From: JAOUGY01 sp963792365
Lineage (GTDB): Bacteria; Actinomycetota; Acidimicrobiia; Spongiisociales; ZC4RG35
Direction: 5' to 3'
NCBI GenBank assembly: GCA_963792365.1
Contig: CAWBVW010000005.1
Location: forward strand, 248,001-312,000
Length of the DNA: 64,000 nucleotides
In this document: one piece after another, positions 16,329 to 25,168 of the stretch
How the letters are laid out: every line of letters begins with the position of its first letter
Position numbering within the stretch: the first letter of the stretch is position 1
The notes under the pieces: model-generated
What the model was told of the DNA's origin: nothing
Database searches by the model: none
The model's input: only the letters and a program-made list of their open reading frames with translations
Made by a program: the position numbers and the translations under genes

Positions 16329-17069
16329 TCAGTCGACGAGCTGCGCCATGACGTCGTCGTCGACGTCGTAGTTGGCGTATACGGTTTGCACGTCGTCGAG
16401 ATCTTCGAGAGCGTCGACGAGCCGGAGGACCTTGGCGGCGGTCGAGGCGTCCACCGGGACCAGGTTCGAGGGCATCTGCACGAGCTCTGCCGATTCCACC
16501 TCAAAACCTGCTGCCACGAGCGCATCGTTCACGGCGAACAGGTCGTGGGAGCCCGTGATCACCTCGTGCGCCTCGCCGGTGGACCGCACGTCCTCGGCTC
16601 CGGCTTCGAGAGCAGCCATCATCACGGCGTCCTCGTCACCGTTCACGATGACCTGTCCTTTTGGCTCAAAGAGATAGCCAACCGACCCCGGCTCACCCAG
16701 CGCGCCGTTGTTGCGGTTGAAGGTGGACCTCACGTCAGATGCGGCCCGATTGCGGTTGTCGGTGAGTATCTGGCAGTAGAAGGCCACGCCCCCGGGGCCG
16801 TACCCCTCGTACCAGATCTCCTCGTAGTCCGCCCCATCGAGGTCGCCTGCGCCGCGCTGGATCGCACGCTCGATGTTGTCGTTCGGCACCGAGCTCGCTT
16901 TGGCTTTGGCGATCGCCTGCGCCAGCGTGGCGTTGCCGGCAGGGTTCGGTCCACCTTGCCGCGCCGCAACCTCGACCGCCTTGACCAGCTTGGCGAAGAG
17001 CTTGCCGCGTTTGGCATCGTTCGCGCCCTTCTTGCGCTTGATGGTTGCCCACTTGGAATGGCCGGACAT
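16329..17069 (-). CDS. yebC: YebC/TACO1 family protein
   Basis: A 246 aa cytosolic protein of the YebC family, historically called a transcriptional regulator and more recently implicated in translation. The N-terminus MSGHSKWATIKRKKG is the family hallmark, followed by GKLFAKLVKAVEVAAR, SVPNDNIERAI and YEGYGPGGVAF, all at the usual positions. Length is normal and the gene intact. It lies directly downstream of pdxT on the same strand, the order found in mycobacteria (pdxT-yebC). Confidence 0.95.
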   Translation of the reverse strand: MSGHSKWATIKRKKGANDAKRGKLFAKLVKAVEVAARQGGPNPAGNATLAQAIAKAKASSVPNDNIERAIQRGAGDLDGADYEEIWYEGYGPGGVAFYCQILTDNRNRAASDVRSTFNRNNGALGEPGSVGYLFEPKGQVIVNGDEDAVMMAALEAGAEDVRSTGEAHEVITGSHDLFAVNDALVAAGFEVESAELVQMPSNLVPVDASTAAKVLRLVDALEDLDDVQTVYANYDVDDDVMAQLVD

Positions 17070-17074
17070 CTACC

Positions 17075-17647
17075 TCACCCCGACGAAATCATCGAAATCA
17101 ACATCTCATGTATGCGGTCATCACCGGTCAGCTCGGGATGGAACGAAGTTCCGAGGATGTTTCCCTGGCGGACCATGACCGGGTGTTCTCCAACAGTAGC
17201 GAGCGTTTCAACACCACTCCCCACCTTGGCGACCCAAGGCGCCCTGATGAAGACCGCATGGAATGGCTCCTGTAGGCCCCGAACATCGAGGTCGGCCTCG
17301 AAGGACTCGTTCTGACGACCGAAGGCATTGCGTTGCACCACAACATCGAGGACGCCCAACAGCGGCTGATCCCCCTCCGTCACCGCCATCGCCGAGAAGA
17401 TCAACCCGGCGCACGTGCCGTAGGTGGGGAGGCCGTCGAGGATCAGCTGCCTCAGCGGATCGAGAACCCCGAACCGAACGGCGAGCTTGCCGATGGTTGT
17501 CGACTCCCCTCCCGGAATGACGACGGCGTCGATGCCGGCGAGATCTTCCGGGAGCCGCACCTCACGAACCTCTGCCCCGAGGCGCGACATAACCGCTGCG
17601 TGTTCACGGAAGTCTCCCTGAAGCGCGAGGACGGCAACCGTCGCCAT
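17075..17647 (-). CDS. pdxT: PdxT, glutaminase subunit of pyridoxal 5'-phosphate synthase
   Basis: A class-I-like glutaminase that hydrolyses glutamine and passes ammonia to PdxS for vitamin B6 synthesis. The protein is 190 aa with LALQGDFREH at the start, PGGEST at 45-50, the nucleophile Cys79 in GTCAGLIF, and the His170-Glu172 pair in SFHPELTGD. ATG 17647 gives the normal length; the open frame continues upstream only as an antisense artefact of pdxS. It ends 6 bp before yebC and starts 17 bp after pdxS, so pdxS-pdxT-yebC are one unit. Confidence 0.95.
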   Translation of the reverse strand: MATVAVLALQGDFREHAAVMSRLGAEVREVRLPEDLAGIDAVVIPGGESTTIGKLAVRFGVLDPLRQLILDGLPTYGTCAGLIFSAMAVTEGDQPLLGVLDVVVQRNAFGRQNESFEADLDVRGLQEPFHAVFIRAPWVAKVGSGVETLATVGEHPVMVRQGNILGTSFHPELTGDDRIHEMLISMISSG

Positions 17648-17663
17648 CAGCGCTCGCCCGAGA

Positions 17664-18545
17664 TCACCAGCCGCGCCGCGCGAGCTGTTCGGCCTCCGAG
17701 AGCGTATCCATCTCGAGTCCCGGCATTGCCCCGCCCAGCCCGCGAGAGACCTTCGCGACGATGTCGGGGTTCTGCCAGTTGGTGGTTGCGTCGACGATCG
17801 CCCGCGCGAACAGGGCCGGGTTCGAACTCTTGAAGATCCCCGATCCCACGAACACCCCGTCACAGCCGAGTGCCATCATCAGGGCGGCATCCGACGGTGT
17901 GGCGATTCCGCCGGCGGCGAAATTGACCACCGGGAGCTTCCCCGTCCCGGAGATCTCTCGAACCAGCTCGTAGGGAGCCTGCATGTCGCGAGCGGCGGCC
18001 ATCAGTTGCTCGTCTCGCAGCACGGTGAGCCGCTGCATCTCGTCGGTCATGGTGCGCATGTGTCGCACGGCTTCGACCACGTTGCCGGTACCGGCTTCAC
18101 CCTTGGTCCGGATCATCGCCGCGCCCTCGCCGATGCGGCGGAGCGCCTCGCCGAGGTTGCGGGCACCGCACACGAAGGGAGTGACGAAGGCCCACTTGTC
18201 GATGTGGTTCTCCTCGTCCGCCGGTGTCAGCACTTCCGACTCGTCGATGTAGTCGACGCCGAGAGCTTGAAGGACACGGGCCTCGAGGAAGTGGCCGATC
18301 CTCGCCTTTGCCATCACCGGGATCGACACCGCCTCTTGGATGCCAACGATCATCTCGGGATCGGACATCCGGGCGACTCCGCCGTCCTTGCGGATGTCGG
18401 CGGGGACACGCTCCAGAGCCATCACCGCTACCGCACCGGCTTCTTCGGCAATCTTCGCCTGCTCCGGATCCACGACGTCCATGATCACGCCGCCCTTGAG
18501 CATGTCGGCGAGGCCACGCTTGACCAGGTCTGTTCCTCGTTCCAC
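17664..18545 (-). CDS. pdxS: PdxS, pyridoxal 5'-phosphate synthase lyase subunit
   Basis: A (beta/alpha)8 enzyme that builds PLP from ribose 5-phosphate, glyceraldehyde 3-phosphate and PdxT-supplied ammonia. The 293 aa protein matches the family throughout: LKGGVIMDVV near the start, Lys80 in PVMAKARIGH, Lys148 in RTKGEAGTGNVVEAVRHMR, and FAAGGIATPSDAALMMALG in the phosphate site. GTG 18545 is chosen because a GAGGAG-type Shine-Dalgarno lies about 7 nt upstream and the start VERGTDLVKRGLADM matches the family. Confidence 0.96.
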   Translation of the reverse strand: MERGTDLVKRGLADMLKGGVIMDVVDPEQAKIAEEAGAVAVMALERVPADIRKDGGVARMSDPEMIVGIQEAVSIPVMAKARIGHFLEARVLQALGVDYIDESEVLTPADEENHIDKWAFVTPFVCGARNLGEALRRIGEGAAMIRTKGEAGTGNVVEAVRHMRTMTDEMQRLTVLRDEQLMAAARDMQAPYELVREISGTGKLPVVNFAAGGIATPSDAALMMALGCDGVFVGSGIFKSSNPALFARAIVDATTNWQNPDIVAKVSRGLGGAMPGLEMDTLSEAEQLARRGW

Positions 18546-18612
18546 CTTTGATCTCCTCTCGTTTCGAATGGTACCGGAGTTCGCAAGCTGCCCAGACCCG
18601 TTCGAATCTGCC

Positions 18613-19641
18613 TCAGGCACCGATCGTCGCTGCGTAGACCTTGCGATAGCTGTCGAGGACCACACTCCAGTCGTATCTCCGGACCACGCGACGACCAGCA
18701 ACACGCAGGGACTCGATGAGATCCTGCGATCCGAGCATCAGGATGAGTTGTTCGGCCCAATCTTCGGCATCTCCGGGAGGGACGTAGAGGGCTGCGTGCT
18801 CCGCGACGGCCCGAAACGCCTGGAGATCGCTTGCCACAACCGCACACCCGGACGCGAGCGCCTCAGCCAGCACGATGCCGAAGCTCTCACCCCCCAGGTT
18901 CGGCGCGACGAACACCGACGACGACGCCAGAAGTGACCTCTTCTCGGGCTCGCGAACCCTTCCTGCAAACTCCACACGGGAGGGCCCGTCAAGCCTCGAC
19001 GCCCCGATCACCACCAACTCGGCATCTGGATGGACGGCCAGTACGGCAGGCCATGCCTCGAGCACGACGTCCAGGCCCTTGCGCGGTTCGTCTCGTCCGA
19101 GGAAAGCGACTCGCTTCGACCGCCGGGGGACGTCGAGCCGGTACGCGTCGATGTCCACCGCGTTCGGAATGATCTCAACGTGGCCCCAGGAATCAGGTAT
19201 GGCCGAGGCGGCGACCGGGCTCACGGCGGTGATCGATGCCCCGCCCAACATCGAGTCCCCAATTGGTCTGAGCGTCGAGTACAGGCGCCGCGCCCAGACC
19301 GGCGGGTCTGCGTGAAACGTGGCCACGGTGGGGTGACCGGTCTTGACTCCCGCCCAGCCCACGGTCGGTATCAATGGCTCATGGACGTGGAGCACGTCGA
19401 CATCGCCCATGTGGGCACGAATCCGCCGGCTGACCAGGGGTGACAGCGACAGTGGGACTCGAGATCCATTGGCCACGACCGGCACCACCGACCCGAGCGA
19501 GACCCACCCGTCTCCAACTCCTGGCGCACCCAACACCACCTCGTCCCCGCCTTCACGGAGCCGTGAAGCCAGATCGAGGCAGACCCGCTGGACGCCCCCT
19601 GGTGCACCGAGGTCGTAGGGACAGACGAGCCCGATCTTCAC
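18613..19641 (-). CDS. pimA: PimA-like GT4 glycosyltransferase
   Basis: Predicted GDP-mannose-dependent phosphatidylinositol mannosyltransferase, GT-B fold, membrane-associated, first step of phosphatidylinositol-mannoside synthesis. The 342 aa protein has the N-terminal loop CPYDLGAPGGVQRV, the hinge VAFLGRDEPRKGLDV, and the EX7E nucleotide-sugar motif in GGESFGIVLAEALASG. The gene order PI synthase, acyltransferase, this gene matches the mycobacterial PIM cluster and is the main support for the specific name. GTG 19641 overlaps the acyltransferase stop (GTGA). Confidence 0.87.
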   Translation of the reverse strand: MKIGLVCPYDLGAPGGVQRVCLDLASRLREGGDEVVLGAPGVGDGWVSLGSVVPVVANGSRVPLSLSPLVSRRIRAHMGDVDVLHVHEPLIPTVGWAGVKTGHPTVATFHADPPVWARRLYSTLRPIGDSMLGGASITAVSPVAASAIPDSWGHVEIIPNAVDIDAYRLDVPRRSKRVAFLGRDEPRKGLDVVLEAWPAVLAVHPDAELVVIGASRLDGPSRVEFAGRVREPEKRSLLASSSVFVAPNLGGESFGIVLAEALASGCAVVASDLQAFRAVAEHAALYVPPGDAEDWAEQLILMLGSQDLIESLRVAGRRVVRRYDWSVVLDSYRKVYAATIGA

Positions 19642-20516
19642 GGTTCCTGCCGATCGGAGGGCCAGTTGGGCTGCAGCAGATGCCATTGCTCCGGCGCTTC
19701 GCGGATGAGCCCTTCCAGCTCCCGGGCGAGGTTGGCGGTCCCGGCGCGGAGCGCCTCAGTGCGGTTCACGCCCTTGGGTACATCGATCGGGGGTCGCACG
19801 ACCACTCGGTGAGAACCCTCGGGGCCGAAATATGCGGCGGCGGGCAGGATTGGAGCGCCGGTCCGGAGTGCGAGCGTGACAGGACCGGCAGGCAGGGTGG
19901 TCTCCTCGCCGAAGAACACCACGGGGACTCCTCGCCGCTTGAGATCACGGTCACACAACAGCGCCACCGAACCGTTACGCGCCAACCTGTTCTCGAGGGC
20001 GCGCATGACCGTGGTGCCGCCGGTGGCGAGCACGATGTCGATGTCCATCCGCCGGCGGACATCGACGAACCAGTCCCGGATGCGCCGATTGTCAAGATTC
20101 TCGGCGACCGCCACGAGATCGAGTCCGAGCCGTTTTGCGACAGGCCCGGCGTACTCCCAGTTCCCCATGTGTGGGAGGGCGAGGACGACTCCACGGCCCC
20201 CGGCCCGTGCTGCTCGGATCCATTCGTCACCTTCGATGGTCGTCGACGCCTCGATCTCTTCACGGCGGCGGGGACGTATCCAGAGTGTCTCGGCCCAGTA
20301 TCGACCGTATGCAGCGAACATCCGCCTGGCCTGTTGCGCAGGGTCGGGTGCACCCAAGCGCCGGGCGTGTCGCACTGCCATTCTGCGACGGCCGCGCAGG
20401 ACGCACGAGCCGGCTGAACCAAGCGCTTCACCGATTCCGATGGCCACGCGTCGGGGCAGAAGTCCCACCAGACCCATCGCCACCCTGAACGCCAGATATC
20501 CGAGGAGGGGCCTCAC
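19638..20516 (-). CDS. PatA-like phosphatidylinositol-mannoside acyltransferase
   Basis: Lysophospholipid acyltransferase superfamily (HtrB/LpxL-like) protein of 292 aa that probably acylates mannosyl-PI at the inner leaflet. It shows the catalytic HMGNWE (H-x4-E type) block in LALPHMGNWEYAG, the LCDRDLKRRGVPVVFFG segment and the TGAPILPAAAY region. GTG 20516 overlaps the PI synthase stop (GTGA) and its own stop overlaps the PimA start, so the three genes are tightly coupled. The PatA name rests on family plus context; lipid A acylation is unlikely in an actinobacterium. Confidence 0.85.
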   Translation of the reverse strand: MRPLLGYLAFRVAMGLVGLLPRRVAIGIGEALGSAGSCVLRGRRRMAVRHARRLGAPDPAQQARRMFAAYGRYWAETLWIRPRRREEIEASTTIEGDEWIRAARAGGRGVVLALPHMGNWEYAGPVAKRLGLDLVAVAENLDNRRIRDWFVDVRRRMDIDIVLATGGTTVMRALENRLARNGSVALLCDRDLKRRGVPVVFFGEETTLPAGPVTLALRTGAPILPAAAYFGPEGSHRVVVRPPIDVPKGVNRTEALRAGTANLARELEGLIREAPEQWHLLQPNWPSDRQEP

Positions 20517-21085
20517 GACTCGATTCGACGATAGGTCGACCAGAACCGCTGACCCACCGTGTACCAATTCCCGACCAGCATGATCCACAGCATCGGCTCG
20601 ATGAAGCCCGACAGAACACCGATCGAGAACAGAATCACCCGCTCGGCCCGCCCCATCAGGCCGCCCTTGCCGTCCAGACCCTCCACCTCCGCCTTTGCCC
20701 GCATGTAGGGAATCATCAGGGCAGCACCCATCGACAGCAGTGACAGCAGAAGGATGCGGGTGTCGGTGCGCTGAGACACTGCGAGCCCGGTGAGCATGGC
20801 GATCTCGCCGAGCCGATCGACCGTTGCATCGAGAAATGCGCCGCGGGCCGTCACCCGATTGGATGCGCGGGCCACCGCACCATCGAGTCCGTCCAGGGCA
20901 GAGCCGACGAGAAAGACCAACGCACCCGAGATGTGGCGGTCCGTGCCGATGAGGATCGCACCCATGGCGGCGACGACGAAGCCGAACAACGTCATGAACG
21001 TCGGCGAGACACCCAACTTCGCCAAGAAGCGTCCGATGGGTTGAAGAATGCCCTGTACGCGGGGTCGCACCCGCAAATCGATCAC
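20513..21085 (-). CDS. pgsA: CDP-alcohol phosphatidyltransferase, probable PI(P) synthase
   Basis: Integral membrane enzyme condensing CDP-diacylglycerol with an inositol (phosphate) head group. The 190 aa protein has the family signature D-x2-DG-x2-AR-x8-G-x3-D-x3-D visible as LDGLDGAVARASNR followed by GAFLDATVDR, and about six helices. As first gene of a PgsA1-PatA-PimA-like cluster, PI phosphate synthase is the likeliest activity; phosphatidylglycerophosphate synthase is the alternative. GTG 21085 (VIDLRVRP) is the best start, though no strong Shine-Dalgarno is visible. It is divergent from the EF-G-like gene. Confidence 0.87.
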   Translation of the reverse strand: MIDLRVRPRVQGILQPIGRFLAKLGVSPTFMTLFGFVVAAMGAILIGTDRHISGALVFLVGSALDGLDGAVARASNRVTARGAFLDATVDRLGEIAMLTGLAVSQRTDTRILLLSLLSMGAALMIPYMRAKAEVEGLDGKGGLMGRAERVILFSIGVLSGFIEPMLWIMLVGNWYTVGQRFWSTYRRIES

Positions 21086-21199
21086 GATCGGGGAAACGTA
21101 GCAGGAGCAAAGGTCCGTGACATACGGCCTTCTGGCCCCGGTCGGGCCCCTGACCCCGTCACTATGCTCAATTCCCGGTCTCCAGGAGGTTTCGACGAA

Positions 21200-23251
21200 G
21201 TGGTACCAGACAAGATCCGCAACGTGGCTTTGGTCGGTCACGGTGGCAGCGGGAAGACCTCGCTGGCCGAAGCGTTGCTATACGTCTCCGGCACCACCAC
21301 CAGGCTGGGTTCCGTGGATGCCGGAACGAGTCTGCTCGACCACGAGCCAGAAGAGCAGGAGCGGAAGATCTCCCTCGGCCTCAGCGTCGCCTCCGTCGAA
21401 TGGGGCGACCATCACATCAACCTCATCGACGCCCCCGGATACGCGGACTTCGCCGGGGATGCCCGCGCAGCGATCCGCGCCTCCGACCTGGCGCTCTTCG
21501 TGGTGTCGGCGGTCGACGGTGTCGAGGTCGGTCACGAACTCATGTGGCGAGTTGCGGCCGAGGAGAACGTGCCGCGAGCCGTGTTCATCACCAAACTCGA
21601 CCGTGAACGGGCTTCTTTTCAACGAACTCTCGACCAACTCCGCGAAGCGTTCGGCAAGAGGATCGCGCCCATCCAGGTGCCTATCGGCGAGGAAGCCAAC
21701 CTCCAGGGCATGGCACGCGTGGTGTCGGAACGTGTGTATCTGTATGAAGACGGCGCGCTGCAGGGGAAGCTGACGGAGGAACCGCCGGAGGGCTCGCGGG
21801 AACTCATCCACTCCGCTCACCTCTCATTGGTCGAGTCGGTCGTGGAGACCGACGAGGCGATGATGGAGGCCTACTTCGAGGGTGTGGAGCCGTCACGCGA
21901 GGTCATCATCCAGACCGTCCACCAGGGCATGCTGGGGTCCACGATCTTCCCGGTGCTGGTCGGTTCCGCTGCGAACCTCGTCGGAATCGACACCCTGGCC
22001 CAGTTCCTCGTCGATTTTGGACCCAATCCTCTCGAACGACGGTTCGTCGCAGGCGACGGTTCGACCATCGTGCCGACGTCGGACGGTCCGGCACTGGCGT
22101 CGGTCTTCAAGACGATTTCTGATCCTTTCGTCGGCCGCATCTCCGTGTTCCGGGTCATCAGCGGCACGATCAAACACGACGACATGATCGAAGTGGTCGG
22201 CGGCGTCACCGCTCGTATGCACAACCTCTTCCGGCTCCAGGGCAAAGAGCACACCGACGCTGCCGAGGTGGTCTGTGGCGACATCGCAGCAGTTGCAAAG
22301 GTCGACGGCATCCACACCGGTTCCGTGCTGCGCGCCCCCGGCAGTGACCTGGATCTGGCGGCCATCGCCTATCCGCAACCCGTGATGGAGGTCGCCGTCA
22401 CCCCGCGGTCGAATCAAGACGACGACAAGCTGTCTGCGGCGCTGCACCGCATTCTCGAAGAAGACCCGACGCTGTCGGTCGAGCAACGAGGCGAAACCCA
22501 CGAAACGATCCTCGCCGGACTCGGAGACATGCACCTCGATGTCACGATCCAGCGCATCGCCCGAAAATTCGGAGTCGAACTCGACACTTCGACTCCGACC
22601 ATCGCCTATCGGGAGACCATCACCACGGGAGCCGAGGTCGAAGGCAAGCACAAGAAGCAGTCCGGTGGGCGCGGTCAGTTCGGCGTCGCCACGGTGAAGT
22701 TCGCTCCCCGACCGCGGGGATCGGGCTACGAGTACATCGACTCCGTCAAGGGCGGTTCGATTCCTCGTCAGTTCATTCCAGCCGTCGACAAAGGCATTCA
22801 GGAGGCGTTGGAACGCGGAATGCTCGCGGGATTTCCGGTGGTCGACGTGGCCGCCGAAGTGGTGGACGGGAAGTACCACGCCGTCGACTCCGACGAGATG
22901 TCGTTCCGGATGGCCGGCGTCCAGGCCGTGCGCGCTGCCGCCGCTGCCACCCGGCCAGTGCTCCTCGAGCCAATCGTCAAGATGACCGTGCGGGTCCCAG
23001 AGGCCTACACCGGGGATATCATGGGCGACATCAACTCCAAACGAGGCCGCGTGCTCGGCATGGACACCGACGGGTCCCTCCGCGTCATCACCGCAGAGGT
23101 GCCCATGGCGGAGGTCCAGAGGTATGCCATCGATCTTCGGTCGATCACCAGCGGCCGCGGAACGTTCGAGATGGTCATCGACCACTACGAAGAGATGCCC
23201 CAACAGGAGGCACAAAAAGTCATCGCGGCCGCCGCGACCGAGACAAGCTGA
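21200..23251 (+). CDS. EF-G-like translational GTPase (FusA2 type)
   Basis: A 683 aa translation-factor GTPase related to elongation factor G. The G1 motif GHGGSGKT is at 13-20, G3 is DAPGYADF, G4 is the altered TKLDRERA, and domain IV carries GRGQFGVATV. Length is close to EF-G, but the altered P-loop and absence of rpsL/rpsG/tuf neighbours point to the second, non-canonical EF-G-like class of actinobacteria rather than the main fusA. Shine-Dalgarno AGGAGGT (21184-21190) lies 9 nt before GTG 21200. Exact role (ribosome recycling or other) unknown. Confidence 0.88.
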   Translation: MVPDKIRNVALVGHGGSGKTSLAEALLYVSGTTTRLGSVDAGTSLLDHEPEEQERKISLGLSVASVEWGDHHINLIDAPGYADFAGDARAAIRASDLALFVVSAVDGVEVGHELMWRVAAEENVPRAVFITKLDRERASFQRTLDQLREAFGKRIAPIQVPIGEEANLQGMARVVSERVYLYEDGALQGKLTEEPPEGSRELIHSAHLSLVESVVETDEAMMEAYFEGVEPSREVIIQTVHQGMLGSTIFPVLVGSAANLVGIDTLAQFLVDFGPNPLERRFVAGDGSTIVPTSDGPALASVFKTISDPFVGRISVFRVISGTIKHDDMIEVVGGVTARMHNLFRLQGKEHTDAAEVVCGDIAAVAKVDGIHTGSVLRAPGSDLDLAAIAYPQPVMEVAVTPRSNQDDDKLSAALHRILEEDPTLSVEQRGETHETILAGLGDMHLDVTIQRIARKFGVELDTSTPTIAYRETITTGAEVEGKHKKQSGGRGQFGVATVKFAPRPRGSGYEYIDSVKGGSIPRQFIPAVDKGIQEALERGMLAGFPVVDVAAEVVDGKYHAVDSDEMSFRMAGVQAVRAAAAATRPVLLEPIVKMTVRVPEAYTGDIMGDINSKRGRVLGMDTDGSLRVITAEVPMAEVQRYAIDLRSITSGRGTFEMVIDHYEEMPQQEAQKVIAAAATETS

Positions 23252-23264
23252 GAGCGAGGTAGGA

Positions 23265-24548
23265 ATGGCTGAGGTCATCGTCCGATACGGGGACCAGGAG
23301 ATCACTCTCCCCGTGGTGGAGTCGGTGGAGGGCAATCCGGGGGTCGACATCTCCACGCTTCGAGGCAGCCTCGGTCTGGTCACGCTCGACCGGGGATTCG
23401 GGAACACGGCCGAGAGTGTGAGCACGGTCAGCTACATCGATGGCGAGTCGGGCATCCTCCAGTATCGGGGCTATCCGATCGAACAGCTCGCCGAGCAGGC
23501 CTCGTTCCTCGAAGTCGCATATCTCCTCAACTATGGAGAGCTTCCGACCAAGGCCGAATTCGAGGCATTCGAAGAGGCGATCACCCGGCATTCGCTTCTT
23601 CGGGAAGACATGAAGCATCTGTTCGAGGCGTTTCCCCACGAAGCGCATCCGATGCAGATTCTTGCGTCCTGTACCTCTGCGCTCGCCACGTACTACCCCG
23701 ATGCCCTCGACCCGAAGAGTGTCGAAGCCGTGGACATCAGCTCTCGACGCCTGATCGCCAAGATGCCGACGATGATCGCATGGACCTACAAGTATCGGGT
23801 TCACCAGCCATACGTCTATCCGCAGAACGATCTGGGGTACGAGGGCAACTTCCTCAACATGATGTTCTCGGTACCGGCCGAGCCCTACGACGTCGATCCG
23901 ACCATCGTCCAAGCGTTGAAGGTGCTCCTCATCCTCCACGCCGACCACGGACAGAACTGCTCCTCGTCGGCGGTGCGTCTGGTTGGCAGCGGCGAGTCGA
24001 ACATCTTCTCGTCGGTCGCCGCCGGGATCCATGCCCTCGCCGGGCCTCTCCACGGTGGCGCCAACCAGGCAGTCCTCGAGATGCTGGAACGCATCGTCGC
24101 GGACGGCGGCGATGTGTCGAAGTACGTTGCCAGGGCGAAGGACAAGGACGACACCTTCCGTTTGATGGGATTCGGCCACCGGGTCTACAAGAACTTCGAC
24201 CCACGGGCCAAGATCATCAAGAAGATGGCCGACGAAGTCCTCGCCAAGCTCGGCGTCGACGACCCGCTGCTCCACGTGGCCATGCAGCTCGAAGAGGTAG
24301 CTCTCGAGGACGAGTACTTCGTCGAGCGCAAGCTGTATCCCAACGTGGATTTCTACTCGGGGATCCTGTATCGGGCCATGGGTTTCCCGACGGACCTCTT
24401 CACCGTGCTGTTTGCACTGGGGCGTCTGCCGGGTTGGCTGGCTCAATGGCGGGAGATGTCGCTCGATCCGAAGACCCGCATCTACCGCCCCCGCCAGGTC
24501 TACGGGGGCCCTGACGTCCGCGACTTCGTCGCAATGGATCAGCGGTAG
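23265..24548 (+). CDS. gltA: Citrate synthase
   Basis: Condenses oxaloacetate and acetyl-CoA in the TCA cycle. The 427 aa protein has the type II features: LHADHGQNCSS at about 224-234, catalytic His263 in GPLHGGANQAVLEM, His305 in GFGHRVYKNFDPRAK and the Asp in NVDFYSGILY. Length is that of hexameric-type enzymes. A Shine-Dalgarno-like GAGGTAGG precedes ATG 23265. It lies 13 bp after the EF-G-like gene and is probably co-transcribed with it, an arrangement that interrupts the thrS-PIM cluster order. Confidence 0.96.
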   Translation: MAEVIVRYGDQEITLPVVESVEGNPGVDISTLRGSLGLVTLDRGFGNTAESVSTVSYIDGESGILQYRGYPIEQLAEQASFLEVAYLLNYGELPTKAEFEAFEEAITRHSLLREDMKHLFEAFPHEAHPMQILASCTSALATYYPDALDPKSVEAVDISSRRLIAKMPTMIAWTYKYRVHQPYVYPQNDLGYEGNFLNMMFSVPAEPYDVDPTIVQALKVLLILHADHGQNCSSSAVRLVGSGESNIFSSVAAGIHALAGPLHGGANQAVLEMLERIVADGGDVSKYVARAKDKDDTFRLMGFGHRVYKNFDPRAKIIKKMADEVLAKLGVDDPLLHVAMQLEEVALEDEYFVERKLYPNVDFYSGILYRAMGFPTDLFTVLFALGRLPGWLAQWREMSLDPKTRIYRPRQVYGGPDVRDFVAMDQR

Positions 24549-24673
24549 AAAAGGAGCCGGGGAGGAGGCGAGCCGAGGCCCGCACCACCCCACGCAACCA
24601 CAGACGACAACGAACAGCCGACCCACGACAGCGGGGTCGGCAGTTCGGCCTCAGGCGTGGTTCCAGCAACCCC

Positions 24674-25168
24674 TCAGCCGCTGGGCACGGCTTCGACATA
24701 GGGCTCGGCGGTTTGATCGCCGGTCACAGCGTCGAACTCCACCAGCGCCCGCTGAGACGGCGGATCATCAGCGGAGTAGGCGACCACATGCCAGCGAGGT
24801 CGTGAACGCCACCCGTGGAAGGTGACGGCTGCCGAAGCGTGGCCGATTGCGAACGGAATGACCTTCGAGCTGCGATCGAGCGCTGCCTCCTGGTCGAGAC
24901 CCAATGGCCATGCCGCCACGAGATTCCAGACGGCGAGTACGACGAGGATCGCGAATACGATCCAATACCCTGGGGTGGCGAACGCCAGCAGCCCAACGAT
25001 GACTGCGGTCGCCACATACAGCCAGGCCGACGTCCGGCGCCGCCGCGGGTCGGGGAACCGATACGGCCCGACCACCCCGGCGTCCAACTCCTCGGGAACG
25101 CCCTCTTGCTCGGCCAGCTCACGGTCGATCTCGATCCCGTCTGAGATTCTGCGCCGATCGTCGCTCAC
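24674..25168 (-). CDS. Two-helix membrane protein downstream of thrS
   Basis: A 164 aa protein with a charged N-terminus containing PYRFPDPRRRRTSAW, two adjacent hydrophobic helices at about 48-90 (YVATAVIVGLLAFATPGYW then a second), and a C-terminal soluble part. The GTG start overlaps the thrS stop as GTGA, so it is translated with thrS. Pattern and position suggest a conserved actinobacterial hypothetical. Function unknown. Confidence 0.68.
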   Translation of the reverse strand: MSDDRRRISDGIEIDRELAEQEGVPEELDAGVVGPYRFPDPRRRRTSAWLYVATAVIVGLLAFATPGYWIVFAILVVLAVWNLVAAWPLGLDQEAALDRSSKVIPFAIGHASAAVTFHGWRSRPRWHVVAYSADDPPSQRALVEFDAVTGDQTAEPYVEAVPSG